DNA of 64,000 nt from DATAEE01 sp036257535. GTDB taxonomy: Bacteria; Acidobacteriota; Vicinamibacteria; Vicinamibacterales; 2-12-FULL-66-21. The stretch's first letter is position 1. Every line of letters starts with the position of its first letter. A model generated the notes under the pieces. It was not told the DNA's origin and searched no databases. It saw nothing but the letters and a program-made list of their open reading frames with translations. Where the stretch lies: positions 1 through 64,000 of the forward strand of contig DATAFJ010000239.1 of NCBI GenBank assembly GCA_036257535.1, read 5' to 3'. Made by a program: the position numbers and the translations under genes. This document shows, piece by piece, positions 35,836 through 44,775 of this stretch.

Positions 35836-36294
35836 TCACATCTCGCCGTTCCACTCCTCGGCTTCCGGGTTCGCGGAACGGAAGACTTCCAGGTGCCACT
35901 TCCCGCCGCCCCACGGTTCGATGACCTCAGCCGCGACGACGTCGACGAGGATCTCGGCAAACGTCCGCCCCTCAGGGTCGCCCTCGAGGTGATATGCGGG
36001 GTCGTCCCACGCAAACGACGGATAGAGAACCATCGTCAGGAACAGGTCGTACCCGTCGTCGACGACCAGGAGCTGGCCGCAGGGTCGCTTGATGGTCGAG
36101 TGGTAGATCAGATACTTCTCGGCGCTGTGCGCGCGGATGTAGCGCTTGAGCGCGAACTCACGCGCGACGATCTCCTCGACCGCGATTTTCTTGTCCCAGC
36201 AGTCGCGACAGTACTTCTCCTCCCCGCGCGGCTCTGAGACTTCCTTCGCGCCGCAGAGGGCGCAGCGGGTCTGAGCGACCGTTTTTCGGGGCAT
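35836..36294 (-). CDS. zinc-ribbon protein of unknown function
   Basis: The 152-residue protein has a zinc ribbon at the N-terminus (Cys11-x2-Cys14 and Cys29-x2-Cys32 in TRCALCGAKE and KYCRDCWDKK) and then an alpha/beta domain (LKRYIRAHSAEKYLIYHSTI, KRPCGQLLVVDDGYDLFLTM, DDPAYHLEGDPEGRTFAEIL). The ATG at 36294 overlaps the glgP stop codon by one base (TAATG). That coupling suggests a shared expression unit with glycogen phosphorylase, but no functional link is established. Confidence 0.75.
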   Translation of the reverse strand: MPRKTVAQTRCALCGAKEVSEPRGEEKYCRDCWDKKIAVEEIVAREFALKRYIRAHSAEKYLIYHSTIKRPCGQLLVVDDGYDLFLTMVLYPSFAWDDPAYHLEGDPEGRTFAEILVDVVAAEVIEPWGGGKWHLEVFRSANPEAEEWNGEM

Positions 36295-38438
36295 TACTTT
36301 GATTGTACCTCTTGCGCCGCGGGAACGTATAGCCGCTCCGCGTACTCCTTCAGCATCCGCCGCGCGCTGAACTGCGGACCCACGCTGCGGATAGCTTCTT
36401 TCACGATCGCGACCCAGCGCCGAGGTATGCCGGACCGGTCTCGATCGTAGAAGGTGGGGACGATCTGCTCCTCCAGCAGGCGGTACAGCGCATGCGCGTC
36501 GGCGGCGTCGACGTCCCCCTCGGTCGTCGCGGAGTCGATCAGCCATCCGTTGGTGCCGTTGAAGCCTTCGGCCCACCAGCCGTCGCCGATGCTGAGATGT
36601 GGAATGCCGTTCATCGAGGCCTTCATGCCGCTCGTGCCGCTGGCTTCGAGCGGCTTGCGCGGGTTGTTCAGCCAGACGTCGCAGCCCTGCACGAGGAAGT
36701 GCGCGACGTGCAGGTCGTAGTCCTCGACGAAGGCGATGCGGCCGCCGAACGCCGGATCGATCGCGCGGCGGAACACACGCTGCAGATGATGCTTCCCGAC
36801 ATCGTCCGCCGGGTGTGCTTTGCCGGCAAAGATGAACTGCACGGGCCGGCGCGACTGGTTGAGGATGCGCGCGAGGCGATCGGGGTCGAGGAAGATCAGC
36901 TCGGGACGCTTGTAGGCGGTGAAGCGGCGCGCGAAGCCGATCGTCAGCGCGTTTGGATCGAGGAGCGTGCCGGCCGCGACCACGCGCGCGGTCTCGACCT
37001 GCTCGCGCGACCATCGCTCGCGGGCGCGCTCGCGTATGAACCCGAACAGGAAGGCCCGCAGCGACTGTCGCACGGCCCAGAGCTCTTCATCCGGGATCGT
37101 GAGGACGGCATCCCAGAGCGCCGGATCGTCATGGCGGTCGCGCCACTCAGGTCCGAGAAAGCGCTCGAAGAGCTTCGACATCTCGGCCGCGATCCAGGTC
37201 GGCAGGTGGACGCCATTCGTGATGGCCCGGACCGGCCGCTCATCCGGCGCGGTCTGGGGCCAGAGCGGTGCCCACATCTCGGCGGTAACGTCGCGATGGA
37301 CGCGGCTGACGGCGTTCGTGGAGCCGGACGCCCGGATGGCGAGCGCGGTCATGTTGAACATCGGGCCGCCGCCGTTGTCGTAGTGGCCGAGCGCCAGAAA
37401 CCTGTCGCGGTGGGCGCCGAGCGTTCCCCATGCGCCCGCAAGATGTTTCTCGACGAGGTGGAACGGAAACGCGTCGTGACCGGCCGGCACGGGCGTGTGC
37501 GTCGTGAACACCGTCGTGCGCCGCACTTCTTCCAGCGCGCGCTCGAACGTGTCGCCCGCTTCCAGGCGCTCACGGATCCGCTGAAGGACGACGAAGGCGG
37601 CGTGCCCTTCGTTGAGATGCCAGACCATCGGATCGATGCCGAGCGCGCGAAGCGCACGCACGCCGCCGATGCCGAGAACGATCTCCTGCTGGATTCGCGT
37701 CTCGCGGTCACCGCCGTACAGCCGCGCGGACAGCTCGCGATCCCACGGCGCGTTCTCTTCGAGGTCGGTGTCGAGCAAATGCAGCTTCACACGTCCGAGC
37801 TGCACGCGCCAGACCGACGCCAGCACGCTGCGATCGCCGAGCGGCACGGCCACGACGCAGGGCTGGCCGTCCGCTGACGTCGCGGGCTCGATCGGAGCGT
37901 CGGCCCAGTTCAGACGCTCGTAGACTTCCTGCTGCCAGCCTTCCGCCGATACCTTCTGGTGGAAGTAGCCCTGCGGATACATGAAGCCGACGCCGACGAG
38001 CGGGAGGCCGAGATCGCTCGCTTCCTTGCAGTGGTCTCCGGCGAGGACGCCAAGGCCGCCGGCATAGATCGGCAGCGACTGGTGGATGGCGAACTCAGCG
38101 GAGAAGTACGCGATCGGCCGCGCGGGCCGATCCTGGAAACGCTGCTGCCACCACGTGTCGCGCGCCGCCCGCGCCGCATCGAGCGCGCGCACGGCAGAGT
38201 CGTACAGCGCGAGAAAGGACTCGTCTCGCGCCGCCTGTTCGATCATGTCCGGCGCAACTTGACGGAGCAGCAGCACCGGGTTGTGGGCAGTCTGCCTCCA
38301 GAGCGGGTAGTCGAGGCGGCGGAATACCTCGCGCGCCTGGTAGTTCCAGCTCCACCAGAGATCGTAGGCGAGCTCGACGAGGCGCGTGACACGGTCGGGA
38401 AGAGGCCGGAAGCCAGGGGGCGGCGCGTGTGGGTTCAC
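36294..38438 (-). CDS. glgP: glycogen/alpha-glucan phosphorylase (GT35)
   Basis: This enzyme phosphorolyses alpha-1,4-glucan to glucose-1-phosphate with PLP. The 714 residues from GTG 38438 begin with FRPLPDRVTRLVELAYDLWW, the N-terminal domain of the short, TIGR02094-type alpha-glucan phosphorylases. ASGTSGMKASMNGIPHLS carries the PLP lysine near residue 600, and HLNEGHAAFVVLQ and DYDLHVAHFLVQGCDVWLNN are conserved. The start overlaps the threonine dehydratase stop (GTGA) and the end overlaps the zinc-ribbon gene, so three genes are coupled. Longer in-frame readings beyond 38438 have no support. Confidence 0.94.
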   Translation of the reverse strand: MNPHAPPPGFRPLPDRVTRLVELAYDLWWSWNYQAREVFRRLDYPLWRQTAHNPVLLLRQVAPDMIEQAARDESFLALYDSAVRALDAARAARDTWWQQRFQDRPARPIAYFSAEFAIHQSLPIYAGGLGVLAGDHCKEASDLGLPLVGVGFMYPQGYFHQKVSAEGWQQEVYERLNWADAPIEPATSADGQPCVVAVPLGDRSVLASVWRVQLGRVKLHLLDTDLEENAPWDRELSARLYGGDRETRIQQEIVLGIGGVRALRALGIDPMVWHLNEGHAAFVVLQRIRERLEAGDTFERALEEVRRTTVFTTHTPVPAGHDAFPFHLVEKHLAGAWGTLGAHRDRFLALGHYDNGGGPMFNMTALAIRASGSTNAVSRVHRDVTAEMWAPLWPQTAPDERPVRAITNGVHLPTWIAAEMSKLFERFLGPEWRDRHDDPALWDAVLTIPDEELWAVRQSLRAFLFGFIRERARERWSREQVETARVVAAGTLLDPNALTIGFARRFTAYKRPELIFLDPDRLARILNQSRRPVQFIFAGKAHPADDVGKHHLQRVFRRAIDPAFGGRIAFVEDYDLHVAHFLVQGCDVWLNNPRKPLEASGTSGMKASMNGIPHLSIGDGWWAEGFNGTNGWLIDSATTEGDVDAADAHALYRLLEEQIVPTFYDRDRSGIPRRWVAIVKEAIRSVGPQFSARRMLKEYAERLYVPAAQEVQSK

Positions 38439-39421
38439 GCGCACGCTCCGACGATCTGCGCGAACCGCGACAGGTCGATGTTCCCGCCTGACACGACGGC
38501 GACGATGCGGCCTGCGCCGACCTCGGGCTTGAGCGCCGCCGCGATCGCGCATGCCGCCGCGCCCTCCGCGATCACACGCGCCCGTTCCGCGGCGAGCCGC
38601 ATCGCGCGTCCGGCTTCGTCGAGCGATACGACGATCGATCCATCGACCCACCCGGACAGCATCGGCCACATCGTCGGCAGGACCGAACGCCCGCCGGCGC
38701 CGTCCACGAACGATGGCTGCCATTCGGAGAAGTAACTCGCGCGCCCGGCCGCCAGCGACGCCGAGAGCGGCGCGGCCGTCTCGGGTTCCGCCGCGAAGAC
38801 GCGCGTCTCGGGCTTCCTCGCGCGAATCACGCACGCGATCCCGGACAGCAGCCCACCGCCGCCGAGCGGGGCCACGACGGCGTCGACGTCGGGGAGATCT
38901 TCGAGAATCTCGAGCCCGATCGTGCCGTTGCCGCTGATGAACTGGTCGTCGTCGAACGGGTGCACGAAGGTGCCCTCCATGCGATCGGAGCCGTGGCGTT
39001 CGACGGTCCGCCAGCATTCGTCGTAGGTTGCGGGAACGATCGTGGCGCCGAGGCGCTCGATGGCGCGCAACTTGGCCTGGGGCGCCGTATCCATCACCAT
39101 CACGGAGCAGGCGGCTCCGGCGGAGCGCGCCGCCAGTGCCACGCCCTGCGCGGCGTTGCCGGCGCTCACCGTCCAGACTCCACGGTCGAGCGCCGCGCGC
39201 GGAAGCTGTCGGACGGCGTTGTACGCGCCGCGAATCTTGAAAGAGCCGATTGGCTGCAGCGTTTCGAGTTTGAGGTAGAGTTCTCTCGGTCCGGCCGCGG
39301 ATCCGAGGTCGATGCGGATGAGAGGCGTCCGCACCGCGACGCGGTAGATGTGCTCGGCGGCGTTGCGGACGGTGTCGAGGGTGATGTGCCGGGTCACGAG
39401 CACGAACGTAGATGCTAGCAT
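38435..39421 (-). CDS. threonine/serine dehydratase (PLP-dependent fold type II)
   Basis: The 328-residue protein has GSFKIRGAYNAVRQLP with the PLP Lys, SAGNAAQGVALAAR, DTAPQAKLRAIERLGATIV, the phosphate-binding loop APLGGGGLLSGIA and a C-terminal VSGGNIDLSRF. It deaminates threonine or serine, or acts as a serine racemase; the regulatory ACT domain is absent, which favours the catabolic type. ATG 39421 was chosen over an upstream reading that comes from the dispersed repeat at 39421-39444; GTG 39397 is an alternative start. Confidence 0.87.
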   Translation of the reverse strand: MLASTFVLVTRHITLDTVRNAAEHIYRVAVRTPLIRIDLGSAAGPRELYLKLETLQPIGSFKIRGAYNAVRQLPRAALDRGVWTVSAGNAAQGVALAARSAGAACSVMVMDTAPQAKLRAIERLGATIVPATYDECWRTVERHGSDRMEGTFVHPFDDDQFISGNGTIGLEILEDLPDVDAVVAPLGGGGLLSGIACVIRARKPETRVFAAEPETAAPLSASLAAGRASYFSEWQPSFVDGAGGRSVLPTMWPMLSGWVDGSIVVSLDEAGRAMRLAAERARVIAEGAAACAIAAALKPEVGAGRIVAVVSGGNIDLSRFAQIVGACA

Positions 39422-39444
39422 AGCAGCCCTGAAGGGCTGCGCTA
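39421..39444. repeat. dispersed hairpin TAGCAGCCCT-GA-AGGGCTGCGCTA
   Basis: A perfect 8-bp stem (GCAGCCCT/AGGGCTGC) with a 2-base loop, flanked by TA and GCTAC. The same word order recurs at 50338-50360 and, in part, at 50311-50329, 12348 and 14617. It lies in the divergent gap between the dehydratase and the asparaginase-like gene. Confidence 0.8.
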
Positions 39445-39470
39445 CATGAACGATTGACCGAAGGAGCGGA

Positions 39471-40625
39471 ATGATGTCGAAGCTCAATCGCCGCGAGTTC
39501 GTACGAACCGGTGCAGCAGCGGGGATCGCAGCCGCGGCGGCGCCAGACGTCCTCCTCGGTCAGTCGTCCACGCAGACGAAACCGGCCGCGCCGGCCGTGC
39601 TCACACCCCGTAGCGTCAAGCCGGTTGTCATTGCGTCGTCGAACGGTCACAAGTACAAGAACGGCGGCGACCAGACGTCGGTCGAAAAGGCGTTCGGGAT
39701 GATCGTCAAAGGCAGCGATGTCCTGGACGCGCTCATCGCCGGGGTCAACATCTGCGAGCTCGACCCGAAAGATACGAGCGTGGGTTACGGCGGCCTCCCG
39801 AACGCGGAGGGCGTCGTGCAGCTCGATGCGTCCGTGATGCACGGGCCGAAGAAGAGGGCCGGTGCGGTCGGGGGCCTCGAAGGAATCAGGACCCCCTCGA
39901 ACGTCGCTCGTGCCGTGATGGACCAGACCGATCACCACCTGCTCATCGGCAGCGACGCGCAGCGGTTTGCGCGCGGGTTGGGCTTTACGATCGAACCGGA
40001 TCTCAACACGGAGGAATCGCGCAAGTCCTGGCTCGAATGGAAGCGCCGCACGGATCCGTCGCACTATCTCGATCCCGACAAACGCGAGGCGTTCCGGCGT
40101 CAGGTCGAGCTCGAAATGATCGCCGAAGGCTGGGTCGACGAGAACCATTTCTACGGAACGATTAATTGCGACGGCATCAGCCCGAAGGGTGAAATCTGCG
40201 GCGTCACGACGACGAGCGGGCTGGCGTGGAAGATTCCCGGACGGCTGGGCGACTCGCCGATCCTGGGTGCCGGCCTTTACGTGGACGGAGCGATTGGCGC
40301 CGCCGGGTCGACGGGGCGTGGCGAGGCGAATCTTTTCAACTGCTCATCCTTCCTCATTATCGAGAGCCTTCGGAGAGGGATGCATCCGAAGGATGCCGGC
40401 ATGGAAGCGCTGAAGCGCATCAAGGACAACACGGTCGAAAAGCGCCTGCTCAACGGCAAGGGCAATCCCAAATTCAACGTGAACTTCTACATTCTTAACG
40501 CCAAGGGCGAGTACGCCGGCGTGGCGTTCTACGGCGGGGAGAAGGCGCGCTACGCAGTGTGCACCGAAAAGGGCGGCGAGCTTGCGCCGATCGAAGCGCT
40601 TCTCGACGGCACCGCCACGGACTAG
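39471..40625 (+). CDS. N4-(beta-N-acetylglucosaminyl)-L-asparaginase-like Ntn hydrolase, Tat-exported
   Basis: The protein opens with MMSKLNRREFVRTG, a twin-arginine signal, followed by an Ala-rich stretch. The mature part is the glycosylasparaginase fold, which self-cleaves to expose a catalytic Thr; FYGTINCDGISPKGEICG places it at Thr230, and GVTTTSGLAWKIPGRLGDSP is the family's substrate region. Length is 384 residues. The SD AAGGAG at 39461 suits the second ATG (39474) slightly better than the first. It probably releases Asn or N-acetylglucosamine from glycoasparagine, or another substrate, in the periplasm. Confidence 0.92.
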   Translation: MMSKLNRREFVRTGAAAGIAAAAAPDVLLGQSSTQTKPAAPAVLTPRSVKPVVIASSNGHKYKNGGDQTSVEKAFGMIVKGSDVLDALIAGVNICELDPKDTSVGYGGLPNAEGVVQLDASVMHGPKKRAGAVGGLEGIRTPSNVARAVMDQTDHHLLIGSDAQRFARGLGFTIEPDLNTEESRKSWLEWKRRTDPSHYLDPDKREAFRRQVELEMIAEGWVDENHFYGTINCDGISPKGEICGVTTTSGLAWKIPGRLGDSPILGAGLYVDGAIGAAGSTGRGEANLFNCSSFLIIESLRRGMHPKDAGMEALKRIKDNTVEKRLLNGKGNPKFNVNFYILNAKGEYAGVAFYGGEKARYAVCTEKGGELAPIEALLDGTATD

Positions 40626-41726
40626 CTAGCGCCGTCCGTACCGCTGAAGAATCTCCCGCACTTTCTCCACGGGGATCGCCTCGACGGTGCGTCCGTTCCC
40701 CGTAACCGTCGTTGCGCGCAGTAAGGAGTTGTAGACCGCTTCCTCCGTTGCTTCGAGCGCGGCCTGGAAGAGCGGTGAGAGATTATCGGTCGCGAGCGGC
40801 GCGCCGGTGCGGGACGTCGAGAACGCTATCGCGAAATCACCGCTGCCGTTCGAATAGGACGATCCGGTGCGGGCCAACCCGAACACCGCCCTCGCCGCGA
40901 GACGCTTGAGATCCCGCGCCGTCAGCGGTGCGTCGGTGGCGACAACGATCATGCAGGACCCGTCGGCCGCGCCGGGGTCGCGGTCTGCGAACGCGTACCG
41001 GCCGAGCTCCTTTCCGACGGGAGCGCCATCGATCGTGAGAACTCCGCCGTAGTTGGACTGAACGATGACGCCCAGCGTGTGCCCGCCGAACCGCGCGGGC
41101 AGGCGCCGCGAGGCAGTGCCAATCCCGCCCTTCCATCCAAACGCCTGCGTTCCGGTGCCGGCCCCAATCGATCCTTCCGCGACCGCACCCTCCTTGGCGC
41201 TTCGCACCGCCTCGACGACGTCCTCTCGCGTGACGTGCAGGCCGCGGATGTCGTTCAGGCCGCCGTCGTTCGTCTCCCCGACGAGCCCATTCACGCTGCG
41301 CACGTCCGCGTTGGCCTCCTGTGCGAGCGTCCAGGCCACGACGGCCTCGAGCGCCGTTCCGACGCTCAGCGTGTTGGTGAGGATGATCGGCGTCTCGATC
41401 GTGCCGAGCTCGTCAACCTGAGTCGAGCCGGCAAGCTTGCCGAACGCATTCCCGACGAACACGGCTCCCGGGACCTGGTCTCGAAAGAGATTGCCCGCAT
41501 GAGGAAGGATCGCGGTCACGCCGGTCCGTACGCGATCGCCGCGGACGATGGTCGTGTGGCCCACGCGCACCCCGCCGACGTCCGTGATTGCGTTGAGAGG
41601 CCCAGGATCGAAGACCCCCGGCCGGATGCCGAGCTGACGGGCGCGCGGTCTATCGTTCGACTGGGCCGCGCCACTCGCAACGCTGGCGGCGAGGGCGAGG
41701 AAGAAAAGTCTCGTCCTGGTAGACAT
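40626..41726 (-). CDS. P1 family peptidase (S58, DmpA / beta-peptidyl aminopeptidase-like), exported
   Basis: A 366-residue protein with a signal peptide (MSTRTRLFFLALAASVASGA, cleavage near AAQS). The S58 core has ITDVGGVRVGHTTI, FVGNAFGKLAG, TPIILTNTLSVGTALEA, GLNDIRGLHVT and ADGSCMIVVATDAPL, where Ser257 follows the autocleavage site and becomes the N-terminal nucleophile. These enzymes remove D- or beta-linked N-terminal residues. It converges with the asparaginase gene (adjacent stops at 40625/40626), and both are exported autocatalytic hydrolases. Confidence 0.92.
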   Translation of the reverse strand: MSTRTRLFFLALAASVASGAAQSNDRPRARQLGIRPGVFDPGPLNAITDVGGVRVGHTTIVRGDRVRTGVTAILPHAGNLFRDQVPGAVFVGNAFGKLAGSTQVDELGTIETPIILTNTLSVGTALEAVVAWTLAQEANADVRSVNGLVGETNDGGLNDIRGLHVTREDVVEAVRSAKEGAVAEGSIGAGTGTQAFGWKGGIGTASRRLPARFGGHTLGVIVQSNYGGVLTIDGAPVGKELGRYAFADRDPGAADGSCMIVVATDAPLTARDLKRLAARAVFGLARTGSSYSNGSGDFAIAFSTSRTGAPLATDNLSPLFQAALEATEEAVYNSLLRATTVTGNGRTVEAIPVEKVREILQRYGRR

Positions 41727-41765
41727 GGCGGGACATGATACTGGGCCTGGGGCCTGGGGTGAGGT

Positions 41766-42686
41766 TCAGCGCCGCGCGACGGCGGCGACGCCGGTGCCGC
41801 GCTTCACTTTGTAGAGCGCTTCATCGGCCCGCTCGAGCAATTCGTCGATCGTTCGCGGGCGCCGAAGGGGCTGGCGCGCCGCGCCGACGCTGAGCGACAG
41901 CGAGTAGGGCGTCTGTCGTCTCGCGTTGCGCGCCTCGATCTGCTTGAGCAGCCGCGTGCGCAGGATCTCGTCCAGGCTTTCGTCCGCGTCCACCACGAGC
42001 ACGGCGAACTCGTCGCCGCCGAGACGCGCGATGATGTCCACGTCGCGGAACGTGGCCGTCAGGATCTCAGCCGTCGCGACGAGGGCGCGATCTCCCTCCG
42101 CATGCCCGAACCGATCGTTAATCTGCTTGAGCCCATCGAGGTCGGCGAGAATCACCACGAGTCCCTGGCCGCGCCGCCGTGACAGTTTGAGTTGACGCTC
42201 GGCCATCGTGAAGAAGCCGCGCCGATTGTGCAGCTTCGTCAGCTCGTCGGTGAGCGACAAATTTACGAGCTCCCGCTGCAGCCGGTGCCGCTCGAGCGCG
42301 TATCGAATCGACCGCGCCAGCACGCGCGAATCGAGCTCGTCTTTGATCAGATAGTCCTGCGCGCCGGACTGAAGCGAACGCGCCGCGAGCAGCTCATCCT
42401 GCGTCCCGGTGACCACGACGATGGGGACTTCGGGTGCGTCGGCACGAACAGCGAGCACCGTCGAGAGACCCTGGCTGTCAGGAAGTGAAAGATCGAGAAG
42501 GACGAGATCGATGCCGCCCTGGGTCAGCCGCGCGAGGCCCGTCGAGAGGCGGCTCGCGACGACAACTTTGTAATCAGATTGCGCTTCGCGTGCGGCTTGA
42601 GCGAGCAACGCCTCCGCCAGCCGCAAATAGGCCGCATCGTCTTCGACGAGAAGAATCGTCAGCGGAGAGGTACGAAACGTACGCAA
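41766..42686 (-). CDS. response regulator with GGDEF diguanylate cyclase domain
   Basis: Residues 8-125 are a receiver domain (ILLVEDDAAY, LVLLDLSLPD with phosphoacceptor Asp65, VVVTGTQDE, QDYLIKDEL). Residues 145-303 are a diguanylate cyclase: LTDELTKLHNRRGFFTM, ADLDGLKQINDRFGHAEGD, and RLGGDEFAVL with GGDEF at 223-227. An RxxD product-inhibition site (Arg214-Asp217) stands five residues before GGDEF. It makes c-di-GMP on phosphorylation, like WspR/PleD. The start is TTG at 42686. It lies downstream of the peptidase-barrel gene on the same strand, 67 bases away. Confidence 0.93.
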   Translation of the reverse strand: MRTFRTSPLTILLVEDDAAYLRLAEALLAQAAREAQSDYKVVVASRLSTGLARLTQGGIDLVLLDLSLPDSQGLSTVLAVRADAPEVPIVVVTGTQDELLAARSLQSGAQDYLIKDELDSRVLARSIRYALERHRLQRELVNLSLTDELTKLHNRRGFFTMAERQLKLSRRRGQGLVVILADLDGLKQINDRFGHAEGDRALVATAEILTATFRDVDIIARLGGDEFAVLVVDADESLDEILRTRLLKQIEARNARRQTPYSLSLSVGAARQPLRRPRTIDELLERADEALYKVKRGTGVAAVARR

Positions 42687-42753
42687 AGTTGTAATCCAGC
42701 CGGCAGCGACCTCCGCTTCGCATGCTGCGCTACAGATCGATTATACGGATCCC

Positions 42754-44769
42754 TTACCACCCAGGCCATGCGGCGGCCCAACCGGCGCTGATCGCCGTGC
42801 TGCCGTCGCGAAGTCCGCGAGCGACGTTGACAGTCACTGCTCCGACGCCGCCGAGCGGGCGAAGCCTGACGCCGCCGCCGACGTCGACGTGAATGCGCTC
42901 ATCGCCGCCGAGCGTTTTCCGAGCGCGAGCGGCGTCGACGAACGCCGCGGCGTCGAGCGCGAACAGCCGTCCGCTCCAGATCGTCCGCGTTGCCTCGGCG
43001 CTCGCGTCTGCAATCTGTCGTCCAAACGCCGGTCCCGCGACCACTCCATCGTCCAGCAAAGGATGCGCGCGGAGCCATGCTGCGCGTGCGTGTCCTGTAC
43101 CGGCGCCTGGCCACAGATCGAGCGGCGCGCGCGCGCTTGCCGTGGCGAAACCGCCGCGGCCTTCGAGCGCAACCGTCCGGCGATCGCCGGCGCGCCAGGC
43201 CGCACGGATGCCGGCCGCGCTGAACGCGCCGCTGGCGGCCGGCCATATCGAGCCCTCCGCGCGCACGGCGGCGTGATCGTTGAACAGACGCTGCTCGATC
43301 GATGCGCCGACTGAGGCTGTCGTCGATCGTTGCGCCCATCGATCGACGCCTGCTCGCGTTTCGATGCGCGTGTCGCCTGTCAGCCAGTCCGCGAACGCGA
43401 TAGAGGCACGACGCCGCTCATCGACGATGACGTCGTTTTCTGCGGCGTACGACTGGCGAGACCAGCCGCCTTCGATCGTCCACAGGCCGGACACGCCGAA
43501 GAGCGACGGCGTCTGCACCGCTACGTTCACCGCAGGCCGGTTGTCCCAGAACCGCCATGCGGCGCGAACCTGCTCGCCGCTGCGCGCCAGACTGGAAGCG
43601 GTCGCGACCACCTCACGGTCTATGGCGGCGCGAAGGGTGCCGCCGACGAGATCGACGAGCGTCGGCCGCAGGCGCCGCTCGAGTGCGGTGATCTCTACGT
43701 TGGCGGATCCGCCCGATTTCGGTCGATAGCTGACGCGTGAAGCGGCGAGCGCCGGAAGTTCCGCGACCCGGCGTTCGGCGCGCGCCAGCGCGGCCGGCGT
43801 CAGCATCGAGCCTGATGCGAGCCCTGTCAGATCTTCGACGCTGCGATGCCGGGTGCGCACGAGGCCGGACACCTGCACGAGATCGATGCGCGGTTCTCCG
43901 GCCCGATTCCATGCGACAAGCGCAGCGGCGGCATCTCCCTCGACAAAACGGCTGGACGCCAGCAGCCGCCATGCGTGCGCGTCGCGCGGATCGAGCGTGC
44001 TCGCACGAGCCGCGAGCGTGGCGGCCCCTTCCCAGCGGCCTTCGAGGAACCGAATCCCCGCGAGCTCGACGTGCGCTGACGCAGACCCCGGGCAGGCCGC
44101 CACGGCCGCCTCGAGCACACGCCCCGCATCGTTTCGTTTTCCGCTTCGCGCCAGCTCGACGCCGTGTGAAATCAGTTGGCTGCAGGGATGGTCGACCGAC
44201 GGAGTGTCGTGAGGCGCGGTCGACCGGTTCGTGGTCGGTGCATCCACCGCACGTCCGCGCGTTTCTCCGATACCGACGATCGCCCAGCGGTTCGCGGCCG
44301 TCCAGCGCCGATCGAAGTCGCTTCGCTCGAGCACGCGGAACGGCGTCAGCGCCGGGTCGTGCACGATCGTGCGGCTGTCCGTCCAGCCGACGATGACGAC
44401 GTAGTGGTAGGTGCCGGGACGATCCTCGATGAGCGCGATGACAGGGCGTCCGTGTGCGATCTGGTGCGCCACTGCATCGCCGCCGTTGACATTCGTAGAG
44501 AGCTTCGCTACCGCCAGGCCGTTGGCGCGAATGGCCGCGACGATCGCCGATTGGCGGATGCCGCCTGCAGATTCATCGACGAGCGCCGAGAAGTCTTCCG
44601 CGCGGACGCCATCCCGGCCCCAGTATCGCAACATCATGGCCGCGGCTGCGCCGCCGCACAGACGCTCGGTCTGCGACACGAATGGCACGTCGAGCAGCCG
44701 GGAGCCCGGCTGAGGCGAAGCGCTCAGCGCCGCGATCAGGATCGCGGCGGCAGTCGGCAGGACGCCCAT
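42754..44769 (-). CDS. C39-like cysteine peptidase fused to TPR, POTRA-like and outer-membrane beta-barrel regions (PA2778-like N-terminal half)
   Basis: The 671-residue protein opens with a signal peptide (MGVLPTAAAILIAALSAS). Residues 25-170 match the papain-like C39 fold: LDVPFVSQTERLCGGAAAAM with Cys38, YHYVVIVGW with His122, TIVHDPALTPFRV with Asp138. Residues 199-290 are TPR repeats (VLEAAVAACPGSASAHVELA, AAALVAWNRAGEP). Residues about 296-368 look like a POTRA domain (VSGLVRTRHRSVEDLTGLAS, LTPAALARAERRVAELPAL, RVSYRPKSGGSANVEITALE). The rest alternates in beta-barrel fashion and ends in Trp. Known PA2778-type proteins have only peptidase plus TPR. The gene for a PA2779-like protein lies 6 bases upstream in the same operon. 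Confidence 0.85.
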   Translation of the reverse strand: MGVLPTAAAILIAALSASPQPGSRLLDVPFVSQTERLCGGAAAAMMLRYWGRDGVRAEDFSALVDESAGGIRQSAIVAAIRANGLAVAKLSTNVNGGDAVAHQIAHGRPVIALIEDRPGTYHYVVIVGWTDSRTIVHDPALTPFRVLERSDFDRRWTAANRWAIVGIGETRGRAVDAPTTNRSTAPHDTPSVDHPCSQLISHGVELARSGKRNDAGRVLEAAVAACPGSASAHVELAGIRFLEGRWEGAATLAARASTLDPRDAHAWRLLASSRFVEGDAAAALVAWNRAGEPRIDLVQVSGLVRTRHRSVEDLTGLASGSMLTPAALARAERRVAELPALAASRVSYRPKSGGSANVEITALERRLRPTLVDLVGGTLRAAIDREVVATASSLARSGEQVRAAWRFWDNRPAVNVAVQTPSLFGVSGLWTIEGGWSRQSYAAENDVIVDERRRASIAFADWLTGDTRIETRAGVDRWAQRSTTASVGASIEQRLFNDHAAVRAEGSIWPAASGAFSAAGIRAAWRAGDRRTVALEGRGGFATASARAPLDLWPGAGTGHARAAWLRAHPLLDDGVVAGPAFGRQIADASAEATRTIWSGRLFALDAAAFVDAARARKTLGGDERIHVDVGGGVRLRPLGGVGAVTVNVARGLRDGSTAISAGWAAAWPGW

Positions 44770-44775
44770 GGGCGA

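Noticed and set aside
36492..37877. 461-codon frame antisense to glgP
   Set aside because: Shadow of a strongly supported gene; no family motif.
39422..39487. Longer N-terminus for the threonine dehydratase (22 extra residues)
   Set aside because: The extra residues come from the dispersed hairpin (VAQPFRAA-like), not from conserved dehydratase sequence.
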